From positions 124,001-188,000 of the forward strand of contig NZ_QGDT01000007.1 of the NCBI RefSeq assembly GCF_003149085.1: DNA of 64,000 nucleotides, read 5' to 3'. The notes beneath the pieces are model-generated. The model searched no databases. It was not told where the DNA came from and saw only the letters and a program-made list of their open reading frames with translations. This DNA is from Dyadobacter jejuensis. GTDB taxonomy: Bacteria > Bacteroidota > Bacteroidia > Cytophagales > Spirosomataceae. Positions 36,682 to 46,057 of the stretch are shown here, in pieces. The translations under genes were made by a program, and so were the position numbers. Each line of letters opens with the position of its first letter. The stretch's first letter is position 1.

Positions 36682-38514
36682 ATGTCGTTTTACCAAAAGT
36701 TGCTTTTACTGCTAATACCAGCCTATTTGTTAATCTCCTTCCAGCGACCACAGTCGTTCCAGTGGAAGGAACCCATAGCTACTACCCAGACCCTCCTCTT
36801 CTTCAAATCAGAAGCCAAAATTTTCGCTACGCGTACCGACCTCCTACTTACCGCTCTTAACAACCTAACAGCGGATAGCTCGTCGGTACATGAAGCCAAA
36901 CAACAACTGGCCGCATGCCGACTTGCCTACAAAAGAATTGCTTTTTTTACCAATTACTTTTTCCCCAGCGAAACGCGGATGTACAATGCCGCCCCAGTTA
37001 CCGAGGTAGAAGAGCCTACCTTAGAGTATGTTGAGCCCATGGGCCTACAGCAAATCGAGTCCTTATTATTCGAAAACGATGCGTATGCGTATAAGGCCGA
37101 ACTCGTGCAAGTAGCACGAGTCTTACATGCGGCAGTGGCCGATTTACCGGCCTTGCTCTACCAATTTGAACTTACCGACGCCCAAATTCTGGAAAGTATC
37201 CGGCTCGAATGGCTACGAATTATGAGCCTTTACGTGAGTGGATACGACGCTCCACTCTTAAAAACTGGGATTGCCGAGGCTTTTCAAGCTACCAAGGCCT
37301 TCCGGGAGGTTTTACACCCGTATTTGCAAGATGACCGCGGTGCTGAAATAGATCGTCTGCTCATGGCTTCTGAAATGTATTTTAAAAACCATCAAGATTT
37401 CGACCGTTTCGATAGACTCCAATTTTATACCGACTATGCCATTCCATTCCAAAAGGCCTTGGATGCCTTTGCTCGTACTCGTGGCCTGTATACCAATAGT
37501 AGTATCTTCCTAAACGAAAACACGCCCAATATTTTTGCCAAAGATGCGCTACTATTTGAAAAACAAAATACCCCTAATGAAAAAGGCTCCGTGCTTATTC
37601 AATTGGGTGAAAGGCTTTTTATGGACCCAGCCCTGTCGGCCGATGGTCGGGTTAGCTGCTCTACCTGCCATATCCCCAGCCTCTATTTTCAGGATGGGTT
37701 GGCTAGGAGTAAGTCCATGAACCCTCATGAAAAGCTCAAACGTCATACCCCCACCCTGCTATATTCGGCTAACCAGCGCATTCAGTTTTGGGAAGGACGT
37801 GCCGGTTCCCTGGACCAACAGGCACTGGATGTACTTTTTAATCCGCTAGAAATGGGGGCGGATAGCCTAAAACTTTTGGCCTATTTAAGAACTTTACCGG
37901 CCTATCAATCAGGCTTCACCCAGGCCTATGGTGCTGGCCAGGCCGTGTCGATGACCCAGGTTACGAACGCCCTAACTGCTTACGTCAGTACGCTAGCGCC
38001 CTTTTCTTCGGATTTTGACCGATATATCGCCGGCGACCCTACCGCCCTGGATGAAGGTCAGAAGGCGGGATTCAACCTATTCATGGGCAAAGCCCAATGT
38101 GGCACCTGCCATTTCATTCCATATTTCAATGGTCTGCTCCCACCACTCTTCGACATTTCCGAAATAGAGATATTAGGCACCCCACTAAACGAGGATCTGG
38201 AACACCCCAGCGTCGACCCCGATGAAGGCCGTTACGATCTATATCGTGTCCCTTATTATAAGGGGGCTTTCAAAACCCCTACAGTAAGAAATGTGGCACA
38301 AACGGCGCCTTATATGCATAATGGCGCCTTTAGCAGCTTGGAAAAAGTGGTCGACTTCTATAATGAAGGAGGAGGCGTAGGAATAGGTCTAGACATTCCA
38401 CATCAGACCCTATCCCCCCTCCCATTGGAGCTTACTAATACCGAGATACAAAATTTGGTTGCCTTTATGGAATCCTTAACTGATAACCCAAAAACCTTTA
38501 CCCATAATTATTAA
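36682..38514 (+). CDS. Imelysin-like domain fused to cytochrome c peroxidase
   Basis: 610 residues from the ATG at 36682; the longer frame has a proline-rich, non-signal N-terminus. A short signal or membrane anchor is followed by an all-helical region (about 25-280) with GLQQIESLLFEND, reminiscent of the GxHxxE block of imelysins but with Gln for His. The C-terminal half is a di-haem peroxidase of the CcpA/MauG type: CSTCH (about 324-328), CGTCH (about 473-477) and a distal methionine in PYMHNGAFSSLEKVVDFYN. It would reduce hydrogen peroxide in the periplasm. Ten bases separate it from the phosphatase gene, suggesting one operon. Confidence 0.85.
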   Translation: MSFYQKLLLLLIPAYLLISFQRPQSFQWKEPIATTQTLLFFKSEAKIFATRTDLLLTALNNLTADSSSVHEAKQQLAACRLAYKRIAFFTNYFFPSETRMYNAAPVTEVEEPTLEYVEPMGLQQIESLLFENDAYAYKAELVQVARVLHAAVADLPALLYQFELTDAQILESIRLEWLRIMSLYVSGYDAPLLKTGIAEAFQATKAFREVLHPYLQDDRGAEIDRLLMASEMYFKNHQDFDRFDRLQFYTDYAIPFQKALDAFARTRGLYTNSSIFLNENTPNIFAKDALLFEKQNTPNEKGSVLIQLGERLFMDPALSADGRVSCSTCHIPSLYFQDGLARSKSMNPHEKLKRHTPTLLYSANQRIQFWEGRAGSLDQQALDVLFNPLEMGADSLKLLAYLRTLPAYQSGFTQAYGAGQAVSMTQVTNALTAYVSTLAPFSSDFDRYIAGDPTALDEGQKAGFNLFMGKAQCGTCHFIPYFNGLLPPLFDISEIEILGTPLNEDLEHPSVDPDEGRYDLYRVPYYKGAFKTPTVRNVAQTAPYMHNGAFSSLEKVVDFYNEGGGVGIGLDIPHQTLSPLPLELTNTEIQNLVAFMESLTDNPKTFTHNY

Positions 38515-38524
38515 TTGAATAACC

Positions 38525-39979
38525 ATGTACAACAAATCGTTCCGACTCATTCAAATCGTACTGCTCGCCTTACTTCCTCTGCTGGGGTTGGGGCAGGCCC
38601 AAAGGGAAATCCCTTACATTCAAAAACATAAACACTTAAAAGGTATTCAAGCAGGATTGCTACGCGGCCCTTACCTTCAAAATGCTACTCCTACCAGTAT
38701 GACCGTCCGCTGGAGGACCGATTCCTACGACAGAAGCCGGGTGCAATACGGTGAAAGTCCCGACCAGCTAACGAAGTTTGTGGACGACTCCACCCTAGTA
38801 TCGGAGCATATCGTTAAGCTCAGCAACCTGCAGCCGTATACCAAATACTACTATAGTATAGGAAACCTAGCGGATACGACCTTACAAGGCGATGCCAACA
38901 ATTTTTTCTACACCTTACCTGAGGAGGGTAGCGAACAGCTAATTCGGGTAGCCGGCTTTGGCGACTGTGGTAACAACTCCGTCAACCAGCATTTGGTACG
39001 TGACCAGATGATCAAAGCCATCGGTGATGAAGGCATCAACGCCTGGATATTAATGGGGGATAATGCCTATGGCGACGGTACTGATGCCGAGTATCAAGCC
39101 AAGTTTTTCAATGTATACAAAGATGAATTGCTCAAGAAATACCCCTTATTCCCCTCTCCTGGCAACCACGATTACCGAGACTTCCGCTCTGCTTCGGCAG
39201 AAGATGCGCACAAAATGGCCTATTATCAAAATTTCAGCATGCCCACCCAAGGGGAAGCTGGAGGAGTAGCTTCCAACACCCAGGCCTACTACTCTTATAA
39301 TATCGGCAATGTTCATTTCTTATCGCTAGATTCTTATGGGCCCGACCAGGTAGGTAATTTTATGTACGACCAACTCGGCCAGCAGACCGAATGGGTTAGA
39401 AAGGACCTTGAGGCCAATAAAAGCAAATGGGTAGTGGCCTATTGGCACCATCCTCCCTATACCATGGGGTCCCATAACTCCGACGACGACGACGAGTTGA
39501 CGGCCATTAGAGAGAATTTCATCCATAACCTCGAGGAATTCGGTGTAGACCTCGTGCTATGCGGCCATAGCCATGTATATGAACGCTCACGACTGATGAA
39601 GGGTCATTATGGTAAAGAGGCTACCTTCGATGCCAAAAAATATAACCTTAGTGCCTCTTCAGCTCTTTATGATGAAAGCAAAAATTCGGCCCCATACCTC
39701 AAGAAAACCGACAATAACCAAGGAACGGTATATGTGGTAAGTGGCTCGTCGGGAGCTTTAGGTGGTCACGAAGACAGCTATCCACACGATGCCATGTATT
39801 TTTCGGAAAACCAGATAGGGGGTGCCGTGTTACTGGAAGTGCAAGGCAATAAGTTACAATTGAAATGGATTTGCTCCGACGGCTCAATCCGTGACAAATT
39901 TACGATGATGAAAGACGTGACGAAGGCTGAAGAAAAGATTCTTTTGAAGGATAAAATTCTGGATAAAGACAGACAATAA
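38525..39979 (+). CDS. Purple-acid-phosphatase-like metallophosphoesterase
   Basis: 484 residues with signal peptide (cleavage near LGQAQ). An N-terminal fibronectin-like domain (about 45-130: RGPYLQNATPTSMTVRW) precedes the dimetal catalytic domain with motifs GDCG, MGDNAYGDG, GNHDY, WHHPPY and GHSHVYERS, in the order of purple acid phosphatases. It should hydrolyse phosphate monoesters outside the cytoplasm. The C-terminus is lysine-rich. Co-transcribed in all likelihood with the peroxidase gene upstream. A hairpin lies between it and the convergent nucleoside hydrolase gene. Confidence 0.92.
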   Translation: MYNKSFRLIQIVLLALLPLLGLGQAQREIPYIQKHKHLKGIQAGLLRGPYLQNATPTSMTVRWRTDSYDRSRVQYGESPDQLTKFVDDSTLVSEHIVKLSNLQPYTKYYYSIGNLADTTLQGDANNFFYTLPEEGSEQLIRVAGFGDCGNNSVNQHLVRDQMIKAIGDEGINAWILMGDNAYGDGTDAEYQAKFFNVYKDELLKKYPLFPSPGNHDYRDFRSASAEDAHKMAYYQNFSMPTQGEAGGVASNTQAYYSYNIGNVHFLSLDSYGPDQVGNFMYDQLGQQTEWVRKDLEANKSKWVVAYWHHPPYTMGSHNSDDDDELTAIRENFIHNLEEFGVDLVLCGHSHVYERSRLMKGHYGKEATFDAKKYNLSASSALYDESKNSAPYLKKTDNNQGTVYVVSGSSGALGGHEDSYPHDAMYFSENQIGGAVLLEVQGNKLQLKWICSDGSIRDKFTMMKDVTKAEEKILLKDKILDKDRQ

Positions 39980-39989
39980 AGAAGCATAT

Positions 39990-40022
39990 GCCTGTGCTGG
40001 GTACATACTACCCAGCACAGGC
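39990..40022. terminator. Hairpin between convergent genes
   Basis: GCCTGTGCTGGGTA, a five-base loop, TACCCAGCACAGGC: a perfect 14-base stem with no T-run on either strand. It lies between two convergent genes and probably ends or protects both transcripts. Confidence 0.6.
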
Positions 40023-40048
40023 CTCTATCCTATTTTAATCCCGAAAGC

Positions 40049-40987
40049 TTAGGGCAAGGCGGCTATAGACGTAGCGAGCAGATCGATATACCGCTCCCTA
40101 TTTAAGTCGTAGACCACCTCTACATTAGGCTTTTGAGCAAGAACCCGATAAAAATCGACTACCGTAGCCCCCGTGGTATAGGCTCCCTGGGTTTCTACAC
40201 GCACATAGCAGGACTTGGACTGGAACATCTCCGGATCCATCAACCAGGCTATGGCACAGGGGTCGTGTAGGGCCGCACCTCCATGGAGCTCGGTACGGTT
40301 TTCTCTATAAAATTTAGAAAAGAAATCGAGCAAGCCAGCAGCAACTGTTCCGGTCTGGTTACCAATGGCCCGAAACCGGGCAATGTCCTCGGCGTAAACC
40401 AGGGCTTTATGGGTAACGTCCAAGCCACACATGGTAATAGGAACTCCCGACTCAAACACGATAGCGGCTGCCTCCGGATCGGCATAAATATTGAATTCGG
40501 CCAAGGGGGTCATATTCCCTCGGAATATCCCACCCCCCATCAAGGATATCCGTTTTATTTTATGCTTTAAATGCGGGTAAGTCGAAAGTAGTAAGGCTAT
40601 ATTGGTAAGCGGGCCTGTGGGTACTATCGTGATAGGCTCCGAACTAGCCTCTAGAATATGCGCTATGCCCTCAGCGGCCGGAGTAGACTCCTGTTCGAAC
40701 GTAGGGACGGGTAGTTCGGGGCCGTCTAGCCCCGTCTCCCCATGCACATAATCGGCGATAATCAATTCGCGGTGCAGCGGTTTTTCAGCTCCTCGAAAAA
40801 CGGGTACCCGTTGGCCTATGAGCGTTAAAAGTTTGAGGGCGTTACCCAGGGTCTTGTCCTGGGTTTGGTTGCCGGCCGAGGTGCTGACTGCCTTGACGTC
40901 GAAACGGCCGCTCCCAAAGGCGAGCATCAACATCAACGCATCATCATGCCCCGGGTCGCAGTCGATTATGATAGGTATTTTATCCAT
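40049..40987 (-). CDS. Inosine/uridine-preferring nucleoside hydrolase family
   Basis: 312 residues. The N-terminal calcium-binding motif DCDPGHDDA (about 9-17), the block ISLMGGG and NIYADPEAAAIVFESG, and HDPCAIAWL near the C-terminus (with the catalytic-side Asp and His) define the IunH family. It splits ribonucleosides into base and ribose in the cytoplasm for salvage. Exact preference (purine or pyrimidine) is not decidable. Single gene. Confidence 0.92.
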   Translation of the reverse strand: MDKIPIIIDCDPGHDDALMLMLAFGSGRFDVKAVSTSAGNQTQDKTLGNALKLLTLIGQRVPVFRGAEKPLHRELIIADYVHGETGLDGPELPVPTFEQESTPAAEGIAHILEASSEPITIVPTGPLTNIALLLSTYPHLKHKIKRISLMGGGIFRGNMTPLAEFNIYADPEAAAIVFESGVPITMCGLDVTHKALVYAEDIARFRAIGNQTGTVAAGLLDFFSKFYRENRTELHGGAALHDPCAIAWLMDPEMFQSKSCYVRVETQGAYTTGATVVDFYRVLAQKPNVEVVYDLNRERYIDLLATSIAALP

Positions 40988-41230
40988 AGTAGTATTTTGC
41001 TATCAATCATCAGCATACAGCCAAGTAGGTTACCCGGCACAGGTTGATTCTTTCCTTGAGGCCTGTGGTGGGTTAGTACCTCAGCTGATTTTCTTAACAA
41101 TTGTTAATTTGGTTCTAAAACCCCCAAATTATATAAAAAACAAGGAAAAGTATGCGAAATATAATGCAAAACCGTTGTAGTTTTATCAAAATCCTAATTG
41201 GATAATAATCTAGGCCTCTACTCCCAAATC

Positions 41231-41374
41231 ATGAAAGAAATAGAAAAGCTACCGCCCGATCGTGACGGACTTCCTCCATTTGTAAAAAACTGGAACCAGT
41301 TGTACCTCCTTTTAATTGCCACGCTTGGCTTGCTTATTGTTCTATTTTACCTCTTCATGATACATTTCCAATGA
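41231..41374 (+). CDS. 47-residue membrane peptide coupled to the symporter
   Basis: An ATG at 41231 gives 47 residues: a charged N-terminus (MKEIEKLPPDRDGLPPF, VKNWNQ) and one hydrophobic helix (LYLLLIATLGLLIVLFYLFM) near the end. The stop TGA overlaps the ATG of the symporter gene (ATGA at 41371-41374), the usual sign of translational coupling. Short single-helix genes at this place before symporters are known in related bacteria in my recollection, but no function is established. It may be an accessory subunit of the transporter. Confidence 0.75.
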   Translation: MKEIEKLPPDRDGLPPFVKNWNQLYLLLIATLGLLIVLFYLFMIHFQ

Positions 41375-43068
41375 ATTACCTTGACTGGATCGTTCTGGCC
41401 CTCACCCTTTTATTTGTAGTTTCTTACGGTATATATAAGAGTCGCGAAAAACAGACCATGGACTCATTCCTGTTGGCAGGTCAGTCCTTGCCCTGGCATC
41501 ACGTCACGCTCTCATTAATGGCTACTCAGGCGAGTGCTATCACCTTTTTATCGGCGCCAGGCCAGGCCTATACCGATGGCATGCGTTTCGTACAATTCTA
41601 TTTTGGACTTCCACTGGCCATGGTAGTGCTCTGCATTACTTTCGTTCCGAAGTTCCATAGGCTCAAAGTATTTACCGCCTACGAATTCTTAGAGAGTCGG
41701 TTTGACCTGCGCACCCGAGGCCTTACCGCCATGTTGTTTCTATTGCAGAGAGGGCTCTCTACTGGGCTGTCCATATATGCCCCATCGCTTATACTCTCTA
41801 CCCTGCTAGGCTGGGACATCACCTGGACCAATATCATATCTGGAGCCCTGGTGCTGATATATACCATTAGTGGGGGCTCGAGGGCGGTATCTTATACGCA
41901 TCAGCAGCAGATGGGGATCATTACAGTTGGAATGGTAGTGGCGGGGTACATGGTCGTAAAATACCTACCTCCAGGGGTTACCTTTTCCGATGCCCTACAT
42001 GTAGCGGGTAAAATGGGAAAAACCAACGTGATCGATTTCAGTTTCGACCTTAACAATCGCTATAATGTATGGTCTGGGATCATAGGAGGCTTCTTTTTAC
42101 AGTTATCGTATTTTGGTACCGACCAGTCGCAGGTAGGGCGCTTCCTTACGGGGCGTTCGGAAGGTCAGAGTAAGCTAGGGCTGGCCATGAATGGCCTATT
42201 AAAGATCCCCATGCAGTTTCTTATATTACTCGTGGGGGTGCTGGTATTTGCCTTTTATCAATTTACCAACCCACCCCTATTCTTCAATGAGACGGCCGTA
42301 CAACAGGTAAAAGGCTCACCTTATGAGGAGGAATATCGGGCCTTGGAAAAGCGCCACGATGCCATACAGTCAGGGAAACATGAGCATGTAATGGCGCTCA
42401 CGGAAGCCCTTCGCGAAAAGGACGAAGATGCTATAGCCCTAAGTAGAACCAAACTCGGCTCTATTGAGGACGAAGTCAAGAAAGTCAGAGGGGAAGCTAC
42501 GGCCGTCATTTCTAAGGCCAATGGGTCGGAAGTCAATGATGTGAATTATATATTCCTTCGCTTTGTGCTGGACTATCTGCCCGTGGGCTTGGTGGGTTTA
42601 CTAATAGCCGTCATCCTCCTGGCGAGTATGGGATCGGTAGCTTCCGCATTCAATTCCTTAGCCTCCTGTACCGTAGTCGATATCTATAAGCGGATCTTCC
42701 GCCACGATTCCGAAGGAATCAATTATGTATTATCCTCCCGCTTAGCCACCTTTTTCTGGGGTGTTTTCTGTGTTGGTGTCGCCCAATTTGCCTCCCGTTT
42801 GGGCAGCATGATCGAGGCTGTCAATATATTAGGATCGCTCTTCTATGGTGTAATTCTAGGCATATTTCTGGTAGCCTTTTATTTCCGTAAAATCGGCAGT
42901 CGGGCCGTATTTTGGGGAAGTATACTGGCGGAGTGTTTCGTCATTACCAGCTTTATACTAGAACTTACTGCATTCCTATGGCTCAACCTTATCGGATGTG
43001 CTTTGGTCATTATGTTTGCCGCAATTTTCGAAAAACTATGGCCCGAAGAAAACGTAAAATCCGCCTAA
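41371..43068 (+). CDS. Sodium:solute symporter (SSS family)
   Basis: 565 residues with about thirteen membrane segments. Family features include the N-terminus LDWIVLALTLLFVVSYGIYKSR, the sodium-site region SLMATQASAITFLSAPGQAY and SYFGTDQSQVGRFLTG. A hydrophilic, helix-forming insertion of about 80 residues (about 308-390, rich in Glu, Lys and Ala) separates two membrane helices, and DYLPVGLVGLLIAVILLASMGSVASAFNSLA follows. It imports a small solute (sugar, nucleoside, sialic acid or similar) with sodium. The nucleoside hydrolase gene is nearby but divergent, so a nucleoside is only a guess. Confidence 0.92.
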   Translation: MNYLDWIVLALTLLFVVSYGIYKSREKQTMDSFLLAGQSLPWHHVTLSLMATQASAITFLSAPGQAYTDGMRFVQFYFGLPLAMVVLCITFVPKFHRLKVFTAYEFLESRFDLRTRGLTAMLFLLQRGLSTGLSIYAPSLILSTLLGWDITWTNIISGALVLIYTISGGSRAVSYTHQQQMGIITVGMVVAGYMVVKYLPPGVTFSDALHVAGKMGKTNVIDFSFDLNNRYNVWSGIIGGFFLQLSYFGTDQSQVGRFLTGRSEGQSKLGLAMNGLLKIPMQFLILLVGVLVFAFYQFTNPPLFFNETAVQQVKGSPYEEEYRALEKRHDAIQSGKHEHVMALTEALREKDEDAIALSRTKLGSIEDEVKKVRGEATAVISKANGSEVNDVNYIFLRFVLDYLPVGLVGLLIAVILLASMGSVASAFNSLASCTVVDIYKRIFRHDSEGINYVLSSRLATFFWGVFCVGVAQFASRLGSMIEAVNILGSLFYGVILGIFLVAFYFRKIGSRAVFWGSILAECFVITSFILELTAFLWLNLIGCALVIMFAAIFEKLWPEENVKSA

Positions 43069-43429
43069 ATCGTAACAACACCGCACTATTTTTGGTTAAA
43101 AAATGATATTTTAACGATACGCCCCTTTCTAGCAAATTAATTTTTGCCTTTTCTGAAACTATTCGAGGACGTTTATCCTTTATTAGTACAATTGATCTGA
43201 AAAGATTAGAAAACCTAGACTCCAGACATTCTTCAAAAGAAATTGAGTAACCATTTATCAAAAAAAAGTATACTTAATAACTTATTTGAACTAAAAAATG
43301 ATTTGGAGCTCTAGAGGCATTATTAAATCATTAATTAACAATCACTTAACATCCGCTATTTATAATTCCTATCCGCAAGTTAGGTTGGGGGATTTGTAAC
43401 TAGTAATTTAATATTAAATCCAAACTTAC
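43069..43429. other. AT-rich gap before the second RND operon
   Basis: 361 bases. An A/T-only stem (GTTAAAA...TTTTAAC near 43097-43116) follows the symporter gene and could end its transcript. No convincing -33/-7 pair was found for the TolC gene at 43430. Confidence 0.35.
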
Positions 43430-44788
43430 ATGAAGTATCCGTCTAAACGAGGTAACGCCTTGTGGTTGGCAATTGGAATGGCCTTGGTTTTGTCATATTG
43501 GCCAAGCACCTCCTCCGCTCAAGATGTGGGCACCGACAGCCCTTCACAAACCCTAGAATCGGCTGGTTTGGAAAGCATTATCGCCTATGCCCTCAAGCAT
43601 CAACCTAATGTTCAGCAATCGGTTATTGACGAAAAGATAACTGAGAACCAAATTCAAAGTAAATTAGCAGACTGGTATCCTCAGGTCAACTTTAGCTATA
43701 ATTACCAGCACAATTTCGTCATCCAGACGAGTATTATTGCCGGCAATCCCGTTAAGCTAGGGGTTAAAAACACTTCTGCCACCCAACTCACTCTTTCTCA
43801 GCAGATCTTTAACAGGGACGTACTATTAGCCAACCGGACCAAACAAGACGTTCAGCTACGGGCTAATCAGAATACCACCAATACCAAAATCGATCTTACG
43901 GCGAATGTTTCGAAGGCTTTTTACGATGTTCTGGCCACTACCGAACAGATCAACGTAGCCACTGAGGATATCCGTCGGCTGGAGCGAAGCCTTAAAGATG
44001 CCAATAACCAGTACCAGGCCGGCATTACCGATAAAATTGACGTTAAGCGAGCTACCATTACCCTCAATAACACCAGGGCTAGTAAGAAAAGCAGTGAGGA
44101 AGTGTTGAAGGCCAAAATCGAATACCTAAAATCCTTAATGGGCTATCCGGAGAATGAACCCCTACAGATTGCCTATGATACGTTACAAATGGAGCGTGAG
44201 CTATTTATAGACACGACCCAAGGCCCTACCTATAATCAACGGATCGAATATCAAATTCTGGAGACTCAAAAACGATTGGCTCAAGCCAACTTGCAGTACA
44301 ATAAATGGAGTTTTTTGCCTACCATCACCTTGAATGGAGCGTATAATATGAACTTCCAAAATAACCAATTCACCGATTTATATGGTCAAAGATATCCAAA
44401 CTCCTACGGTCTGATCACCGTTTCCTTGCCGCTATTACAAGGTGGTAAGAGGAAAGCCAATGTAAGCCAGGCCAAATGGCAGCTAAAAAGGGCGGACTTG
44501 GACTTGGTGAACCTAAAGAACAATATTAGGTCGGAATATACGACTGCCTTGGCCACCTACCAAAGTAATTTAACAAGCCTTTTGGCACAAAAGGAAAACG
44601 TAAGCTTGGCAGAAGAGGTCTACCAGATTATCCAATTACAATACCGGTCAGGACTGAAGGCCTACCTGGAGGTGGTCACCGCCGAAACAGACCTCCGTTT
44701 GGCACGCATCAATTATTACAATGCCCTATACGATGTACTGTCTAGTAAAATAGACGTTCAACGCGCTCAAGGACAGTTCAACAATTAA
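43430..44788 (+). CDS. TolC-family outer membrane channel, system 2
   Basis: 452 residues with a signal peptide (cleavage near SSAQ). OEP repeats include LESIIAYALKHQPNVQQSVIDE at the start and YQIIQLQYRSGLKAYLEVVTAETDLRLARINYYNAL near the end. It forms the outer membrane duct for the adaptor and pump encoded directly downstream. In this operon the channel comes first, opposite to system 1. Confidence 0.9.
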   Translation: MKYPSKRGNALWLAIGMALVLSYWPSTSSAQDVGTDSPSQTLESAGLESIIAYALKHQPNVQQSVIDEKITENQIQSKLADWYPQVNFSYNYQHNFVIQTSIIAGNPVKLGVKNTSATQLTLSQQIFNRDVLLANRTKQDVQLRANQNTTNTKIDLTANVSKAFYDVLATTEQINVATEDIRRLERSLKDANNQYQAGITDKIDVKRATITLNNTRASKKSSEEVLKAKIEYLKSLMGYPENEPLQIAYDTLQMERELFIDTTQGPTYNQRIEYQILETQKRLAQANLQYNKWSFLPTITLNGAYNMNFQNNQFTDLYGQRYPNSYGLITVSLPLLQGGKRKANVSQAKWQLKRADLDLVNLKNNIRSEYTTALATYQSNLTSLLAQKENVSLAEEVYQIIQLQYRSGLKAYLEVVTAETDLRLARINYYNALYDVLSSKIDVQRAQGQFNN

Positions 44789-44813
44789 CATTCCCGATTT
44801 ATCGATTTCGAAG

Positions 44814-45983
44814 ATGATAACAAGAATAATCTCACCGAATAATACCCCTATGTTACCTCAACTTAGACCCTTATTGGCCTCAGCCATTTTAATGGTGGTG
44901 CTTTGGTCCTGTGGCCAGAAGGAGCAACAAAAACCGACTCAGCCACAAGAAATTCCGGTTACTGTCATGGATGTAAATACCCAAACTGCCACCTATCAGG
45001 ATCAATACCCGGGTACGGTAATAGCGCTGAATGAGGTAGAACTTCGCCCTCAAGTATCCGGGTTCATTTCTGGAGTACATTTTAAGGACGGAGCTAGGGT
45101 AAAAAAAGGGCAACTATTATACAGTATTGACGCCCAACTATATGCGGCCAACTACGACCAAGCTGTGGCCGCCCTACATGTACAAGAAGCGAACTTGGCA
45201 CGGGCTCAAAAGGATGCAGACCGTTACCATGCCTTGGCAGAAAATGACGCCGTAGCCACCCAACTGGTAGACAATGCCGAAGCAGCCTTGGAGGTAGCCC
45301 GTAAACAAACAGAAGCGGCAAAGGCCAATATCAAAGCAGTACAAACCAACGTTCGATACACCAAGGTGGTGGCTCCATTCAGCGGAACCATCGGCATATC
45401 GCAAGTTAAGCCAGGCTCCCCAGTCACTGCCGGCCAGACCCTCCTCAACACGGTTTCCACCGATAGCCAGCTGGCAGTCGATTTTAACGTAGACCAGAAG
45501 GAAATCTACCGGTTCACACAGCTTATACAGGATAATAAAGCAGCGGACTCGACCTTTACATTGGCATTTGGAAAACAAGTATACCCATATCCAGGAAAAA
45601 TTGCCCTACTCGATCGGGCAGTGGATTCTCAAACAGGAACTATAAAAGTTCGTCTTACCTTCCCTAACCCTGCCAATACCCTGAGGGCCGGAATGACAGG
45701 CAATGTGCTCGTACGCAGCGATACCAATAATAATGCGGTGGTAATCCCCAACAAGGCGGTGACCGAACAGCTGGGAGAGTTTTTTGTGTACGTGATCGCC
45801 GATAGTAGTAAGGTAAGCCAACGCCGTATCGAAACCGGAAGAGTTATTGGCAGCAATATCATCGTAGAAGAAGGTCTTAATAAAGGAGATAAAATAGTGG
45901 TAGAAGGGGTCCAGAATCTTAAGGAAGGCTCTAAGGTATCTATCCAGGCCAACAAGGCCTCTAACTTGGCCAAGACCAAGTAG
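44814..45983 (+). CDS. RND efflux periplasmic adaptor, system 2
   Basis: 389 residues from 44814; a start at 44850 (MLPQLRPLLASAILMVVLWSC) would give a more usual lipoprotein signal and cannot be excluded. The lipobox is VLWSC. Lipoyl halves are RPQVSGFISGVHFKDGARVKKG and VVAPFSGTIGISQVKPGSPV around a helical hairpin (about 105-165). The C-terminal membrane-proximal part has VVEGVQNLKEGSKV. The adaptor of an AcrA/MexA-like complex. Confidence 0.92.
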   Translation: MITRIISPNNTPMLPQLRPLLASAILMVVLWSCGQKEQQKPTQPQEIPVTVMDVNTQTATYQDQYPGTVIALNEVELRPQVSGFISGVHFKDGARVKKGQLLYSIDAQLYAANYDQAVAALHVQEANLARAQKDADRYHALAENDAVATQLVDNAEAALEVARKQTEAAKANIKAVQTNVRYTKVVAPFSGTIGISQVKPGSPVTAGQTLLNTVSTDSQLAVDFNVDQKEIYRFTQLIQDNKAADSTFTLAFGKQVYPYPGKIALLDRAVDSQTGTIKVRLTFPNPANTLRAGMTGNVLVRSDTNNNAVVIPNKAVTEQLGEFFVYVIADSSKVSQRRIETGRVIGSNIIVEEGLNKGDKIVVEGVQNLKEGSKVSIQANKASNLAKTK

Positions 45984-46057
45984 AATGTATTCAAACAAAA
46001 TGTATGTTAAAGGCCAAATATTGAGGTCGTTAACCTTACTCGATATTCATTAGAATT

